Below, in pieces: positions 28,180-37,242 of a stretch of 64,000 nucleotides of DNA; position 1 is the stretch's first letter, and every line of letters begins with the position of its first letter. The notes below the pieces were generated by a model. That model saw nothing but the letters and a program-made list of their open reading frames with translations, did no database searches and was not told the origin of the DNA. The DNA is taken from assembly GCA_013697955.1 (NCBI GenBank), contig JACCVV010000012.1, positions 62,001-126,000 on the forward strand, given 5' to 3'. The DNA is from Tatlockia sp. (lineage in GTDB: Bacteria > Pseudomonadota > Gammaproteobacteria > Legionellales > Legionellaceae). The translations under genes were made by a program, and so were the position numbers.

Positions 28180-28221
28180 CTCAAAGCCACCTTTAAATTG
28201 GATGCTGCAGAGGGCTTTGAG
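28180..28221. terminator. Inverted repeat between convergent genes
   Basis: CTCAAAGCC (28180-28188) pairs over 9 bp with GGCTTTGAG (28213-28221), 24-nt loop, immediately next to the comF stop. No T-run on either strand; a candidate for bidirectional termination only. Confidence 0.35.
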
Positions 28222-28893
28222 TTAGTTCGAAACTGCCCGAGCGCAACACCAAAGATCGACCCTTTCCACACCCTGCTTTTTAAATGCTCTTGCCACCTCG
28301 TTTGCCGTTGACCCCGTTGTCATTAGATCATCAATCAAAGTAATGTGTTGATAAGGCGAAGGATTTGCTTGAAAGGCGTTTCGCAAATTATTCCGTCTTT
28401 TTCTGGAATCCAAATCAGCTTGCGATTCAGTATGAACAATTTTTTTACAAAGACGTAAATCATAGTTGATTTTCAACGCCCTGCTTAAGATTTTGCAAAG
28501 CTCTGCGGACTGATTAAACCCACGCTGACTTAAGCGTGTAGGATGCATAGGGATTGGAATTAGACATTGTGTATTTAAATAGTGAGCAGGCAAGTTATTG
28601 GAGATCAACTTCGCCAGAAAACGACTTAAATAAAAAGCCTCCTTGTATTTAAAATCATGCAATAAAGTTCTTAATGGTTCTTCAAACACGAAGGCAGCAA
28701 AGGTTCTATCCACCTGTGGTTTTTCCTTGGCGCAATAACCGCAAATCAAAAACGTTCCTTCCGGCAAAGGTAAGGCACAATAGTGGCAAGCGGGTCCAAT
28801 TTTTTTTAATAATTCATAACATAATTGGCAAACAGCAAGGCTTTGTTGATGGTATTGATGGCAAAGTACACAGACCGAAGGCAAACGCAGCAT
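28222..28893 (-). CDS. comF: ComF family phosphoribosyltransferase-like protein
   Basis: Competence-associated protein needed for DNA uptake or its processing. 223 residues from the ATG at 28893; a GTG at 28923 would add 10. Two zinc-finger-like Cys pairs (CVLCHQ, CQLC, CHYC, CGYC) are in the N-terminal 60 residues, followed by a type I PRTase domain with the PRPP loop LIDDLMTTGSTANE and the block IPIPMHPTRLSQRGFNQS. It is divergent from bioC with less than 65 bp between starts, a common gammaproteobacterial pairing. Confidence 0.88.
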   Translation of the reverse strand: MLRLPSVCVLCHQYHQQSLAVCQLCYELLKKIGPACHYCALPLPEGTFLICGYCAKEKPQVDRTFAAFVFEEPLRTLLHDFKYKEAFYLSRFLAKLISNNLPAHYLNTQCLIPIPMHPTRLSQRGFNQSAELCKILSRALKINYDLRLCKKIVHTESQADLDSRKRRNNLRNAFQANPSPYQHITLIDDLMTTGSTANEVARAFKKQGVERVDLWCCARAVSN

Positions 28894-28896
28894 CTG

Positions 28897-28905
28897 TGAT
28901 ATACT
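28897..28905 (+). promoter_or_regulatory. Extended -10 element for bioC
   Basis: TGATATACT (TGn plus TATACT) 50 bp before the bioC start. It overlaps the start of comF, so the two divergent genes may compete for polymerase. No convincing -35. Confidence 0.4.
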
Positions 28906-28954
28906 GACAATTTTCTGGCGCACGAGCGTTGGATTCCCTAATTAAAACCTGGCA

Positions 28955-29812
28955 ATGATGAATCTGAAAACTGAAATTTGCAACGCTTTTGATAAACATG
29001 CCCTTGAATATGAACAAGCAGCAAAGGTTCAAAACGAAATTGGTGAGCGTTTATTTGAGCGATTACACTATCTCAAAATTGCCCCTCGCTTTGTACTTGA
29101 TTTAGGTTGTGGAACTGGCCTATTTACCCATAAGTTAAAACAACTCTATCCTAAAGCGAAAATTATAGGCGTGGATTTATCAGAAGCAATGCTTCTTCAA
29201 TCCAAAAAAAAACAGCGTTGGCGCCGCAAATGGGCTCTAGTAAATGCTGATATGAGCGCTTTACCCTTTTCTGATAGCTGTTTTGATCTTGTATTTTCAA
29301 ATCAGGTAATTCACTGGTCGGATTCCTTTCCCCAGTTGGCCAATGAATTGAACCGAGTTATGAATACCAATGGCTGTCTAATGTTTTCAACACTTGGACC
29401 AGATACCTTTAAAGAGTTGAAACAAGCCTGGCATCGGGTTGATAACTTTGCTCATACCAATACTTTTATGGACATGCACGACATTGGCGATTACCTTCTT
29501 GCAGAACATTTCCTTGATCCTGTTGTCGATATGGAACTATTAACAGTACACTATGAAAATCTCAATAAATTATTAGCAAATTTAAAAGCGCAGGGAGTCC
29601 GCAATATCAATCAAAAACGTAATAGGGGCTTAACTGGTAAACAATCCTGGCAACATTTTGAATCTGCCTATCAACCTTTTCGTACCTTGGAAGGTAAATA
29701 CCCTTTAACTTATGAAGTGGTTTATGGCCATGCCTGGAAAGGAGAGCAGCGCCGCATGGGAACAGGAACGGAAACTTTTATTCCAATTACAAAAATACAG
29801 CGTAGGCTTTAG
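28955..29812 (+). CDS. bioC: Malonyl-ACP O-methyltransferase BioC
   Basis: SAM-dependent methyltransferase that masks malonyl-ACP for entry into biotin synthesis. 285 residues. It begins with NAFDKHALEYEQAAKVQ, then motif I LDLGCGTGLFT, GVDLSEAML, NADMSALPF and the BioC-typical FSNQVIHWSD and FSTLGPDTFKEL. The tandem ATGs at 28955 and 28958 leave the exact start open. The other bio genes are not in the window. Confidence 0.92.
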   Translation: MMNLKTEICNAFDKHALEYEQAAKVQNEIGERLFERLHYLKIAPRFVLDLGCGTGLFTHKLKQLYPKAKIIGVDLSEAMLLQSKKKQRWRRKWALVNADMSALPFSDSCFDLVFSNQVIHWSDSFPQLANELNRVMNTNGCLMFSTLGPDTFKELKQAWHRVDNFAHTNTFMDMHDIGDYLLAEHFLDPVVDMELLTVHYENLNKLLANLKAQGVRNINQKRNRGLTGKQSWQHFESAYQPFRTLEGKYPLTYEVVYGHAWKGEQRRMGTGTETFIPITKIQRRL

Positions 29813-29843
29813 GCTTAATGGACTAAGATTAAACACAGGGAAG

Positions 29844-31283
29844 ATGAAGATGAAGAAGAAAAAATCCTTTTATTTGGCTCTAATGTTTTCGCTCTGCTCA
29901 ACTTCTTTCGCAGCCACAACAATTGACCCCGAACTTCTAGCTGCAAAAATTCAAAAACTCTTAGCCGGTTTTGGTGAAAGTATTAACATCGGCATCCTGG
30001 TTAAAGATGCTAAAACAGGCCAAATACTCTATAAAAAAGATGCGAACAGGTATTACATGCCGGCTTCCAATCTTAAACTATTTACAGCCTTTGCTGCCTT
30101 ACAATCCTTAGGGCCAGAGTTTAAATTCTCCACTCAGCTTTTTGCTGACTATACAAAGATTAAAAATAATAGTTTGAAAGATAATTTATATCTGCAATTT
30201 AAAGGGGACCCGACTCTCACTCAAGCTCAATTTGACGCACTAATCCATTCGCTGGCCGAGGCTGGCGTTAAAAAACTTAATGGGAAAGTCATTATCGACG
30301 ACTCTTTTTTTGATCAAATGACGATGAGTCCTGGAACCTCTTGGGAGGATCAGAATTATTGCTGGGGTTCACCCATTAGTAGTTTAACTATCAACCACAA
30401 TTGCGTAAGCGCGACTTTGATTCCAGGCTCTCAACCTGGGCAACCAGCAAAACTGGAGTTACCCCTATATCCACAAACAATGAATTTTATTAACCAGGTT
30501 TTAACAGCAGCACCAACTGAGAAAATTTGTCAAATTAAAAAGAAACGAACGGATAAAACGACTTATACCCTTAGCGGCTGCATTAAAAGTACCGCAAAAC
30601 CGCGCATTATCGAAATGGCTATAAATAATCCTCGGGATAATTTACTTTCATTTTTAAAATATTCGCTTAAGAAAAATCAAATTGAGGTTTCTCGCGGTTT
30701 TGAATTCCAAAAATTTACCGTCCCACAAAAGCCTTTTGCCCGCCAGGATTCAGCGCCGGTGAAAGATCTGGTTTCGATTATGCTAAAAGAATCGGACAAT
30801 ACGATTGCCGAAGCTCTTTATAAAACAATGGGAGCAAATCTAGCTCATGAACCAGGAAGTTTTACTAATGGAGCACAAGCGGTTCGCGCTATTCTCGATG
30901 GTTCAATACAAATTAAAATTCCTAAAAAAGCGCTCATCGATGGCGCTGGCGCCTCACGTTATAATTTTTTAACACCAGAACAAATTACAACACTATTACA
31001 AAAAGTATATCTATCTCCAGGCGCTTCAGCGTTTATCTCTTCACTGGCCGTAGGGGGTGTAGATGGCACACTCAAAGATAGACTAAGAGATCCAGTCACA
31101 ATTGGAAAAATTTTTGCTAAAACAGGTTCGGAAACCGCAGTTTCATCTTTATCCGGCTACCTGGAAACAAAAAATAAACAAATGCTGATTTTTTCAATTA
31201 TGATTAATGGATTTATTGGCCCCACTTTGAAGTATAAAAATCTGGAAGATCAGATTTGCAAAGTGTTAATTGAGGCTGGCTAA
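29844..31283 (+). CDS. dacB: D-Ala-D-Ala carboxypeptidase/endopeptidase (PBP4, S13)
   Basis: Periplasmic penicillin-binding protein that trims or cleaves peptidoglycan cross-links. 479 residues from the ATG at 29844, supported by ACAGGGA; a frame extending upstream to 29712 overlaps bioC and lacks homology. Signal peptide about 1-23 (SFA before ATTIDPE). Active-site motifs: SNLK (Ser75, Lys78), SDN in KESDNTIAEALYK, and KTG in FAKTGSETAVSSLSGY. The inserted domain between the first two motifs is typical of S13. Confidence 0.93.
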   Translation: MKMKKKKSFYLALMFSLCSTSFAATTIDPELLAAKIQKLLAGFGESINIGILVKDAKTGQILYKKDANRYYMPASNLKLFTAFAALQSLGPEFKFSTQLFADYTKIKNNSLKDNLYLQFKGDPTLTQAQFDALIHSLAEAGVKKLNGKVIIDDSFFDQMTMSPGTSWEDQNYCWGSPISSLTINHNCVSATLIPGSQPGQPAKLELPLYPQTMNFINQVLTAAPTEKICQIKKKRTDKTTYTLSGCIKSTAKPRIIEMAINNPRDNLLSFLKYSLKKNQIEVSRGFEFQKFTVPQKPFARQDSAPVKDLVSIMLKESDNTIAEALYKTMGANLAHEPGSFTNGAQAVRAILDGSIQIKIPKKALIDGAGASRYNFLTPEQITTLLQKVYLSPGASAFISSLAVGGVDGTLKDRLRDPVTIGKIFAKTGSETAVSSLSGYLETKNKQMLIFSIMINGFIGPTLKYKNLEDQICKVLIEAG

Positions 31284-31426
31284 TTAATTTTAATTGGGTT
31301 TTTATCCTAATTGAGCATAATTATTAATATTTAATCGAAATTATCGACTCAAACCGAATGAGGCGCGTTTAAAGTCTACAAATTTGCCTTGTAATAGTTT
31401 ACAATCCCAAGATTATTTTGTTGGTC

Positions 31427-32710
31427 ATGAAATCTATGGTGTTTGTTGCCTGTGGACTAAATCATAAAACTGCCCCAATTAATGTGCGTGAAAAAATCGC
31501 CTTGCCTCTTGCTATGCAGGATTCCCTACTTCGCGGTTTAGTCGATTCAACCCCTGTTAGGGAAGCGGCGATCTTATCAACCTGTAATCGCACTGAAATT
31601 TATTGCGATACCGATGAACCCGAAAGTATTTCCGAATGGCTTGCCCACCAAAATCAACTATCCCCCGACATACTAACGCCCTATCTCTATTTACATCATG
31701 GCGCCGGAGGTATTCGCCACACTCTACGAGTTGCCAGCGGTCTTGACTCAATGATGCTTGGCGAGCCGCAAATTCTGGGGCAAATGAAACAGGCTTATCA
31801 ATATGCTTGCCAGTTGGGAACGGTGAAATCCAATTTAAGACAAGTTTTTCAGTATATTTTTAGTGCATCCAAACGCATAAGAAGTCTGAGTGGTATCGGG
31901 ACTAACCCAGTTTCAATAGCCTATGCGGCCATTCAGCTAATTGGCCAGCTTTTTTCCGACTACAAACCTTTACGAGTCTTTATAATAGGCTCTGGTGAAA
32001 CGGCAACGTTGGTAGCTAAATATTTATATAAAGAGGGAGTTAGAAACTTTGTAGTTGCAAGCCGTACCTCAGAAAATGCAAAGCAACTCGCAGCGGCCTT
32101 TGATGGCAAAGCACTCACGATAGCGGAAATTCCTCAGCATTTGCCTCAGGCCGATGTCATTATTTCTGCTACAGCCTGTCCACTTCCTTTTATTAATAAA
32201 AGTTTAGTGGAACCTGCCTTAGCTCAGCGTGGAAAATCCCCCATGTTTTTCCTTGATTTAGCAGTTCCGCGCGATATTGAAGCTGACGTTGGCGATTTAG
32301 AGGGTGTTCATCTTTATAATATTGATGATTTGCAATACAAAATTGAAAAAGGAATGAATGAGCGTCGTTCCGCTGCTTTACAAGCGGAACAACTCATCGA
32401 ATGTGAATTGGATAATTACATTCGTTGGCATCGATCATTACGTGCTAAAGATGTTATCTGCGATTATCGAAGCCAAATGAAAAATCTTGCACAACAAGAA
32501 TTACACCGGGCTCAGCAAAAACTTTCGGCGGGTTATGGTCAAGATCAGGTGCTGTCGGAGTTTTGCGAACGATTGGTAAATAAGCTTACTCATCAGCCCA
32601 CTGCTGGCCTTCGTCAAGCAGCTTGGGACGGACGAGAGGAACTCTTAGACCTAGCCCAATATTTATTCAACTCTCAGGAGCCGCAAACCCCTTATGAAGC
32701 CATCTCTTGA
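31427..32710 (+). CDS. hemA: Glutamyl-tRNA reductase
   Basis: NADPH-dependent first enzyme of the C5 pathway to 5-aminolevulinate. 427 residues from the ATG at 31427 (an ATG at 31436 is equally possible; no clear ribosome site). Catalytic Cys53 lies in [20 protein letters not shown] is the N-terminal signature, [16 protein letters not shown] the conserved block, and [12 protein letters not shown] the NADPH loop. It overlaps prfA by 17 bp, the classic hemA-prfA-prmC order. Confidence 0.95.
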   Translation: MKSMVFVACGLNHKTAPINVREKIALPLAMQDSLLRGLVDSTPVREAAILSTCNRTEIYCDTDEPESISEWLAHQNQLSPDILTPYLYLHHGAGGIRHTLRVASGLDSMMLGEPQILGQMKQAYQYACQLGTVKSNLRQVFQYIFSASKRIRSLSGIGTNPVSIAYAAIQLIGQLFSDYKPLRVFIIGSGETATLVAKYLYKEGVRNFVVASRTSENAKQLAAAFDGKALTIAEIPQHLPQADVIISATACPLPFINKSLVEPALAQRGKSPMFFLDLAVPRDIEADVGDLEGVHLYNIDDLQYKIEKGMNERRSAALQAEQLIECELDNYIRWHRSLRAKDVICDYRSQMKNLAQQELHRAQQKLSAGYGQDQVLSEFCERLVNKLTHQPTAGLRQAAWDGREELLDLAQYLFNSQEPQTPYEAIS

Positions 32711-33782
32711 AGCAAAACTTGAGCAAATGTTTGAACGTTTCCAGGAGGTTAGCCGCCTCTTATCGGAAGCATCCGTCATTGCCGATCATGATAAATTCAA
32801 AAATTTATCAAAGGAATATGCCCAACTTGAACCCGTAGCCACTTGTTTTAATAATTATCATGAAGCCTCAAACAATCTCAATTCACTTCAAGAATTAATT
32901 GAAGGTGAAGACAAGGAACTGGCGACAATGGCTGCTGAAGAAGTGGACGCAGCGAAAGCCAAGGTAGAAGAGCTTGATGAAAAATTGCAATGGCATTTAA
33001 TCCCGAAAGATCCGGATGACGAGCGCAACGTTTACCTTGAAGTTCGGGCCGGCACTGGCGGTGATGAAGCAGCTATTTTTGCCGGTGACTTGTTTCGCAT
33101 GTATAGCCGCTATGCTGAAACTTTGGGTTGGCAACTGGAAGTTATTAGTGCCAGCCACGGAGAACATGGCGGTTACAAAGAAGTCATTGCCCGCATTAGC
33201 GGCCACGCTGTTTATTCGCAATTAAAATTTGAATCAGGAGCACACCGAGTTCAACGCGTTCCAGAAACTGAATCGCAGGGCCGTGTTCATACCTCTGCCT
33301 GTACTGTGGCCATCTTACCTGAAGTCGAAGAAATCGATGAGATTGAAATTAGCAGTGATGAATTACGCATTGATACTTATCGCTCGTCAGGTGCAGGGGG
33401 TCAGCACGTGAATAAAACCGATTCTGCAATTCGAATCACCCATCTTCCCACCGGCCTGGTCGTTGAGTGTCAGGATGAACGCTCACAGCATAAAAACCGC
33501 GCTAAGGCGATGTCGCTTCTAAAAACCCGGTTATTAGACGCTGAACAAAGCAAGCAACGCCAACAACAGGCACAAACTCGTAAATCACTTGTAGGTTCGG
33601 GGGATCGTTCAGAGCGTATCCGCACCTATAATTTTCCACAAGGTCGACTAACTGATCATCGCATCAATTTAACTCTTTATCAGCTTAATGATGTAATTGC
33701 AGGTGATTTGTCAGGAATCATTGACGCTCTGAAGCGAGAATACCATGCTGAATTGCTCGCTGAGTTAGGACGTCATGATTGA
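32694..33782 (+). CDS. prfA: Peptide chain release factor 1
   Basis: Reads UAA/UAG and triggers peptide release. 362 residues, normal length. The GGQ motif is in [15 protein letters not shown] (235-237). The codon-recognition PxT triplet is PET at 190-192 in [10 protein letters not shown], where E. coli has PAT; only the middle residue differs. The Gln of GGQ is the target of the methylase encoded by the next gene, which overlaps by 8 bp. Confidence 0.96.
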   Translation: MKPSLEAKLEQMFERFQEVSRLLSEASVIADHDKFKNLSKEYAQLEPVATCFNNYHEASNNLNSLQELIEGEDKELATMAAEEVDAAKAKVEELDEKLQWHLIPKDPDDERNVYLEVRAGTGGDEAAIFAGDLFRMYSRYAETLGWQLEVISASHGEHGGYKEVIARISGHAVYSQLKFESGAHRVQRVPETESQGRVHTSACTVAILPEVEEIDEIEISSDELRIDTYRSSGAGGQHVNKTDSAIRITHLPTGLVVECQDERSQHKNRAKAMSLLKTRLLDAEQSKQRQQQAQTRKSLVGSGDRSERIRTYNFPQGRLTDHRINLTLYQLNDVIAGDLSGIIDALKREYHAELLAELGRHD

Positions 33783-34635
33783 GATAAAAGCAGCACTGTT
33801 GCAAGCTATCAGCGACCTTGGAAAGCAAAGCAACTCTGCCCGTCTTGATGCCGAAATTTTGCTTGCCTATGTGCTAATGAAAACACGGACCTATCTTTAT
33901 GCTTATCCCGACGCCCTTCTCAGCTCTGCCCAATTGCATACCTTTCAACAATTGGTTAGTGAGCGAGTTAGAGGCGTACCCGTCGCCTATTTAACGGGCG
34001 TCAGGGAATTTTGGTCGCTCCCTTTGCAGGTTTGTGAAGATACTTTAATACCTCGTCCGGAAACTGAACTTTTAGTGGAACTAATACTAAAATTAATGAA
34101 TGACAAGCCTGAAGCTAAAATTCTTGATTTAGGAACTGGGAGTGGAGCTATTGCTTTAGCCTGTGCCTCCGAAAAGCCTGACTGGCAAATAATGGCCTGT
34201 GATTGTTCTGGTGCAGCTTTACGGATGGCTGAGGAAAACGCCTGCAATTTAGGCCTGACCAATATCTGTTTTTATAAGTCCGACTGGTTCGAAAATATTC
34301 CTCTAACTCAATCCTTTGATGCCATTATTAGCAATCCTCCCTATATTGCCGCTAATGATCCTCACCTTCTTATCGGTGATTTAAGGTTTGAGCCAAAACA
34401 AGCTCTAGTGAGCGGTGATGATGGCTTAACCGCCATAAATCATATCATCCAACATAGTCTTGGCAGGCTAAACCCAGGCGGGCTATTATTATTGGAACAT
34501 GGGTTTGATCAAAAATCTGTAATTGAGTCTATGCTTAATAATTATGGGTATAATTATCTACAATGTTGGCAGGATTGGCAAAATAATGACCGAGTCAGTG
34601 GCGGAAAACGATCTAAACCAATAGCTGACACTTGA
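33775..34635 (+). CDS. prmC: Release factor glutamine methyltransferase
   Basis: SAM-dependent N5-glutamine methylase acting on the GGQ of RF1/RF2. 286 residues. [11 protein letters not shown] and [14 protein letters not shown] are the conserved entry and motif I; the glutamine-binding NPPY is at 187-190 in [12 protein letters not shown]. Overlaps prfA, so the modifier is made together with its substrate. Confidence 0.95.
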   Translation: MIEIKAALLQAISDLGKQSNSARLDAEILLAYVLMKTRTYLYAYPDALLSSAQLHTFQQLVSERVRGVPVAYLTGVREFWSLPLQVCEDTLIPRPETELLVELILKLMNDKPEAKILDLGTGSGAIALACASEKPDWQIMACDCSGAALRMAEENACNLGLTNICFYKSDWFENIPLTQSFDAIISNPPYIAANDPHLLIGDLRFEPKQALVSGDDGLTAINHIIQHSLGRLNPGGLLLLEHGFDQKSVIESMLNNYGYNYLQCWQDWQNNDRVSGGKRSKPIADT

Positions 34636-34716
34636 TGAATAGGACGTTTTTTGATATACCTAGCGCTTTTCGATTTGCTTTTATAAAGCGGTTGAAAGGT
34701 CCAAGCAGGAGGCATT

Positions 34717-35193
34717 ATGCCAGAACAAATAATTGATTTAACAAACGAGAGTAGACTAAAAGTGAAAAATGACGCCGTTAGCAGCATGGGAATAGCCCCC
34801 TATCAGGAAACTGAAGGTGAGGAATACATGAATGAAAAACAGCTTGCACATATAGAAAAAATATTGCTTGCCTGGCGCCAATCACTAATGGAAGAAGTAG
34901 ACAGAACAGTCACTCATATGAAAGATGAAGCCGCCAACTTTCCAGATCCTTCAGACCGTGCCAGTCAGGAAGAAGAATTTAGCCTTGAACTGCGAACTCG
35001 TGACCGTGAACGCAAATTAATCAAAAAAATTGAAGATGCTTTAGAACGCTTACGTGATGATGATTTCGGCTATTGCGAAGCCTGCGGAATAGAAATCGGA
35101 TTACGTCGTTTAGAAGCGCGCCCTACCGCTACTCTCTGCATCGATTGTAAAACTCTTTCTGAGATAAAAGAGCGCCAGAATCAGGGTAATTAA
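34717..35193 (+). CDS. dksA: RNA polymerase-binding transcription factor DksA
   Basis: Works with ppGpp at RNA polymerase in the stringent response, which in Legionella controls the growth-to-transmission switch. 158 residues with a perfect AGGAGG 9 bp upstream. The coiled-coil tip motif DPSDRAS (Asp77, Asp80) and the zinc finger CEAC/CIDC (Cys120, 123, 141, 144) are intact. It marks the left border of the accessory island. Confidence 0.95.
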   Translation: MPEQIIDLTNESRLKVKNDAVSSMGIAPYQETEGEEYMNEKQLAHIEKILLAWRQSLMEEVDRTVTHMKDEAANFPDPSDRASQEEEFSLELRTRDRERKLIKKIEDALERLRDDDFGYCEACGIEIGLRRLEARPTATLCIDCKTLSEIKERQNQGN

Positions 35194-35328
35194 CGAATAC
35201 ATACCTTTATAAAAGATCAAGGCATTTCAGCCTCCATGCTATTTGCCTTGGGCTTGTTCAGTGACAAACCTGGCCCGTTTATAACTAATTTAATAAACGC
35301 AAACGATTCTAGGTATTGATATATCCAA

Positions 35329-36396
35329 CTATTTTCCTAATGCAAATTCCGCACTTGATGAAAAAACTTTTTTGAATTCATCTTTGAATTGATTCGGTGC
35401 AGAGTTACTTAATTGATTGTCTTCAGTTATAAAATTCAACTCTTTCAGTGCCCGAAGAGTTCTATCTTCCTGCCGAAATAGTCCTAAAGCGGAAGAATAA
35501 AACTGATTTACATTTTTAAACGCATTGCTAATCACGTCTTTTAATGTTGGTAAATTAGGTAATCCAACCACTGGAGATTTGAAAAAGGCTTGGCTTTCGT
35601 CTTTTTGTAGAATTTCTAAATATTTATCCTGAATACTGCTTAATATAAGCGATTTCATAGCATTTTTGGTTATTTGTTGATAGCTCTCTAATGAAATATT
35701 GAGGTTTTCACAGGCCAAATTAATTAAATTTTCTGTAATATTAACTGCAACCTGGCTAGGAATTATTGAAGATTTATCCGAACTTATCAAGAAGACCAAA
35801 AACGACTTGTAAAGCCCTTCATAATGCATTTCAACCCATGCTTTATCAAAACAGTCCTTATTAACTTCTCGAGGAATCTTGTTAAACCGATTTTTTTCAA
35901 ATAAGGGAACGCCAAGGGTTAATAATAATTTAACCATTTCAGGATTATCTTTATGACAAGCAATATGTAATAAGCTTTGTCCTGGCATTATAGAGGGAGG
36001 TAGATCTGGATAAAGTAAATCGCCAATACCATTATTAGTCGAATGTTTTGAATTTATTTTTATATTGGCACCCGATCGAACCATAAAGAGAACATTGGTC
36101 AAATCATTCTTTTCAACAGCTTGATAAAGCATTAAATCAAGCCGAGACTGGAAGCCTTTCTTATCATTAAAATGTAAAATTTTATAACATTCTATAGCTT
36201 GTTTATAATTTTCAGCTTTTTGAAACATAGTACCCATATTCATCAATTCCAGTTTTGCAGCCGGATTTTCATTAATGATGGCTAATTTCAAGCTAAATTT
36301 GGCAAAATTTTGTTTGCCATTATTATATTTTTCTTCTCGATAACGCCTATAAGAAATGAGGCTCAAAATGTCAGTAGACTCATATTTAGATTGCAT
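35329..36396 (-). CDS. Ankyrin/TPR-repeat protein, candidate PmrA-regulated Dot/Icm effector
   Basis: 355 residues, no signal peptide or TM. Residues about 50-80 (MNMGTMFQKAENYKQAIECYKIL) form a TPR-like helix pair. Two ankyrin repeats follow: 86-115 (LMLYQAVEKNDLTNVLFMVRSGANI) and 138-170 (GQSLLHIACHKDNPEMVKLLLTLGV). Residues 200-355 are helical and unassigned. A PmrA-type tandem repeat sits 46 bp upstream of the ATG with TATACT downstream of it. PmrA directly drives many Dot/Icm effector genes in L. pneumophila; combining that with eukaryotic-type repeats makes effector status likely, though unproven. Confidence 0.6.
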   Translation of the reverse strand: MQSKYESTDILSLISYRRYREEKYNNGKQNFAKFSLKLAIINENPAAKLELMNMGTMFQKAENYKQAIECYKILHFNDKKGFQSRLDLMLYQAVEKNDLTNVLFMVRSGANIKINSKHSTNNGIGDLLYPDLPPSIMPGQSLLHIACHKDNPEMVKLLLTLGVPLFEKNRFNKIPREVNKDCFDKAWVEMHYEGLYKSFLVFLISSDKSSIIPSQVAVNITENLINLACENLNISLESYQQITKNAMKSLILSSIQDKYLEILQKDESQAFFKSPVVGLPNLPTLKDVISNAFKNVNQFYSSALGLFRQEDRTLRALKELNFITEDNQLSNSAPNQFKDEFKKVFSSSAEFALGK

Positions 36397-36441
36397 ATTA
36401 AATACTCTATTTGAATTGGGTAAAAATTAGTATAAAGCTAA

Positions 36442-36461
36442 AATATTAAGGCTATATTAAA
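36442..36461 (-). promoter_or_regulatory. PmrA-box-like tandem repeat
   Basis: Read on the minus strand: TTTAATATA, GC, CTTAATATT. The second copy equals the published Legionella PmrA half-site cTTAATatT, the first differs at two positions, and the two are 11 bp apart start to start, as in the consensus. A TATACT -10 lies at 36434-36429, 32 bp before the start codon. Confidence 0.65.
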
Positions 36462-37242
36462 CAATTTACATAAATTTAATTCTAATTGTAAAATTTTTAT
36501 AAATAAAAGTAACAAGCCATTTAAGCCTAAATTAGTTTCTTTTCTGTGGTTGAGTGTCAGGAGTCGCCGATTAAAATCGGTGTCTTACCCTATTTATTTT
36601 GAATTCCAGATAAGTTTTTTTTGGAGACTTTGAAGTATGAACCTTGAGAGGAGACGATTATAAGTCCCGTTCTTGTTAAATCTTGATAATTTGTACAGCG
36701 TTTACATACGTCATCATTCTATTTAATTAGAGGCGATTTAGCTTGTCTTGTGTTTAATATGATTCCTTCATTAGATTCATCAAAGTATAAAATTGATGCT
36801 CAGAACTTAGGGGCTGAAGAAGTACAGAACACTCAAAAACTTAAATTTCTAAGCAAAAATATCGACCGACTTATGAATTTTTCTAATGTCTGATAGAAAG
36901 GCAGACTATAAGCTAGAGTTTAGGGTGCAACTGAATGTACTATTTGATTGATAGTCGAACAGTAATTTGCCGATTTATGCCTGAATCCATTCGTTCTTAA
37001 TGCAAAGAAATAATTTGCTGAATTTCTACTGTCAATGCCTAAATTTATTACTCTGCTATTGCTCGGTTGTTTCGGCAAAACAGGGCATTAATAAGCCGTT
37101 AGGCCGATTCATCATTGGGAGAGATTCGAATTACTTTTTTGATAGCATACATATTTAAATCATTGCGCTAATTAGACACGAACCAATGATTTACTCATCA
37201 AAACAATATTCTGAAGATTTAACTTAACCTTGCTAACTAAAA
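36462..37242. other. Gene-free AT-rich stretch in the island
   Basis: About 780 bp with frequent stops in all frames. I see no coding frame, RNA gene, insertion-sequence end or long repeat; the only structure noted is a small hairpin CCGAT-TAAA-ATCGG near 36570. It may be decayed DNA. Confidence 0.45.

Noticed and set aside
29712-29843. Upstream extension of dacB
   Set aside because: Overlaps bioC, and the signal peptide only makes sense from the ATG at 29844.
35218-35250. CAAGGCA/TGCCTTG inverted repeat after dksA as a terminator
   Set aside because: Only 7 bp with a 19-nt loop and no T-run on the plus strand.
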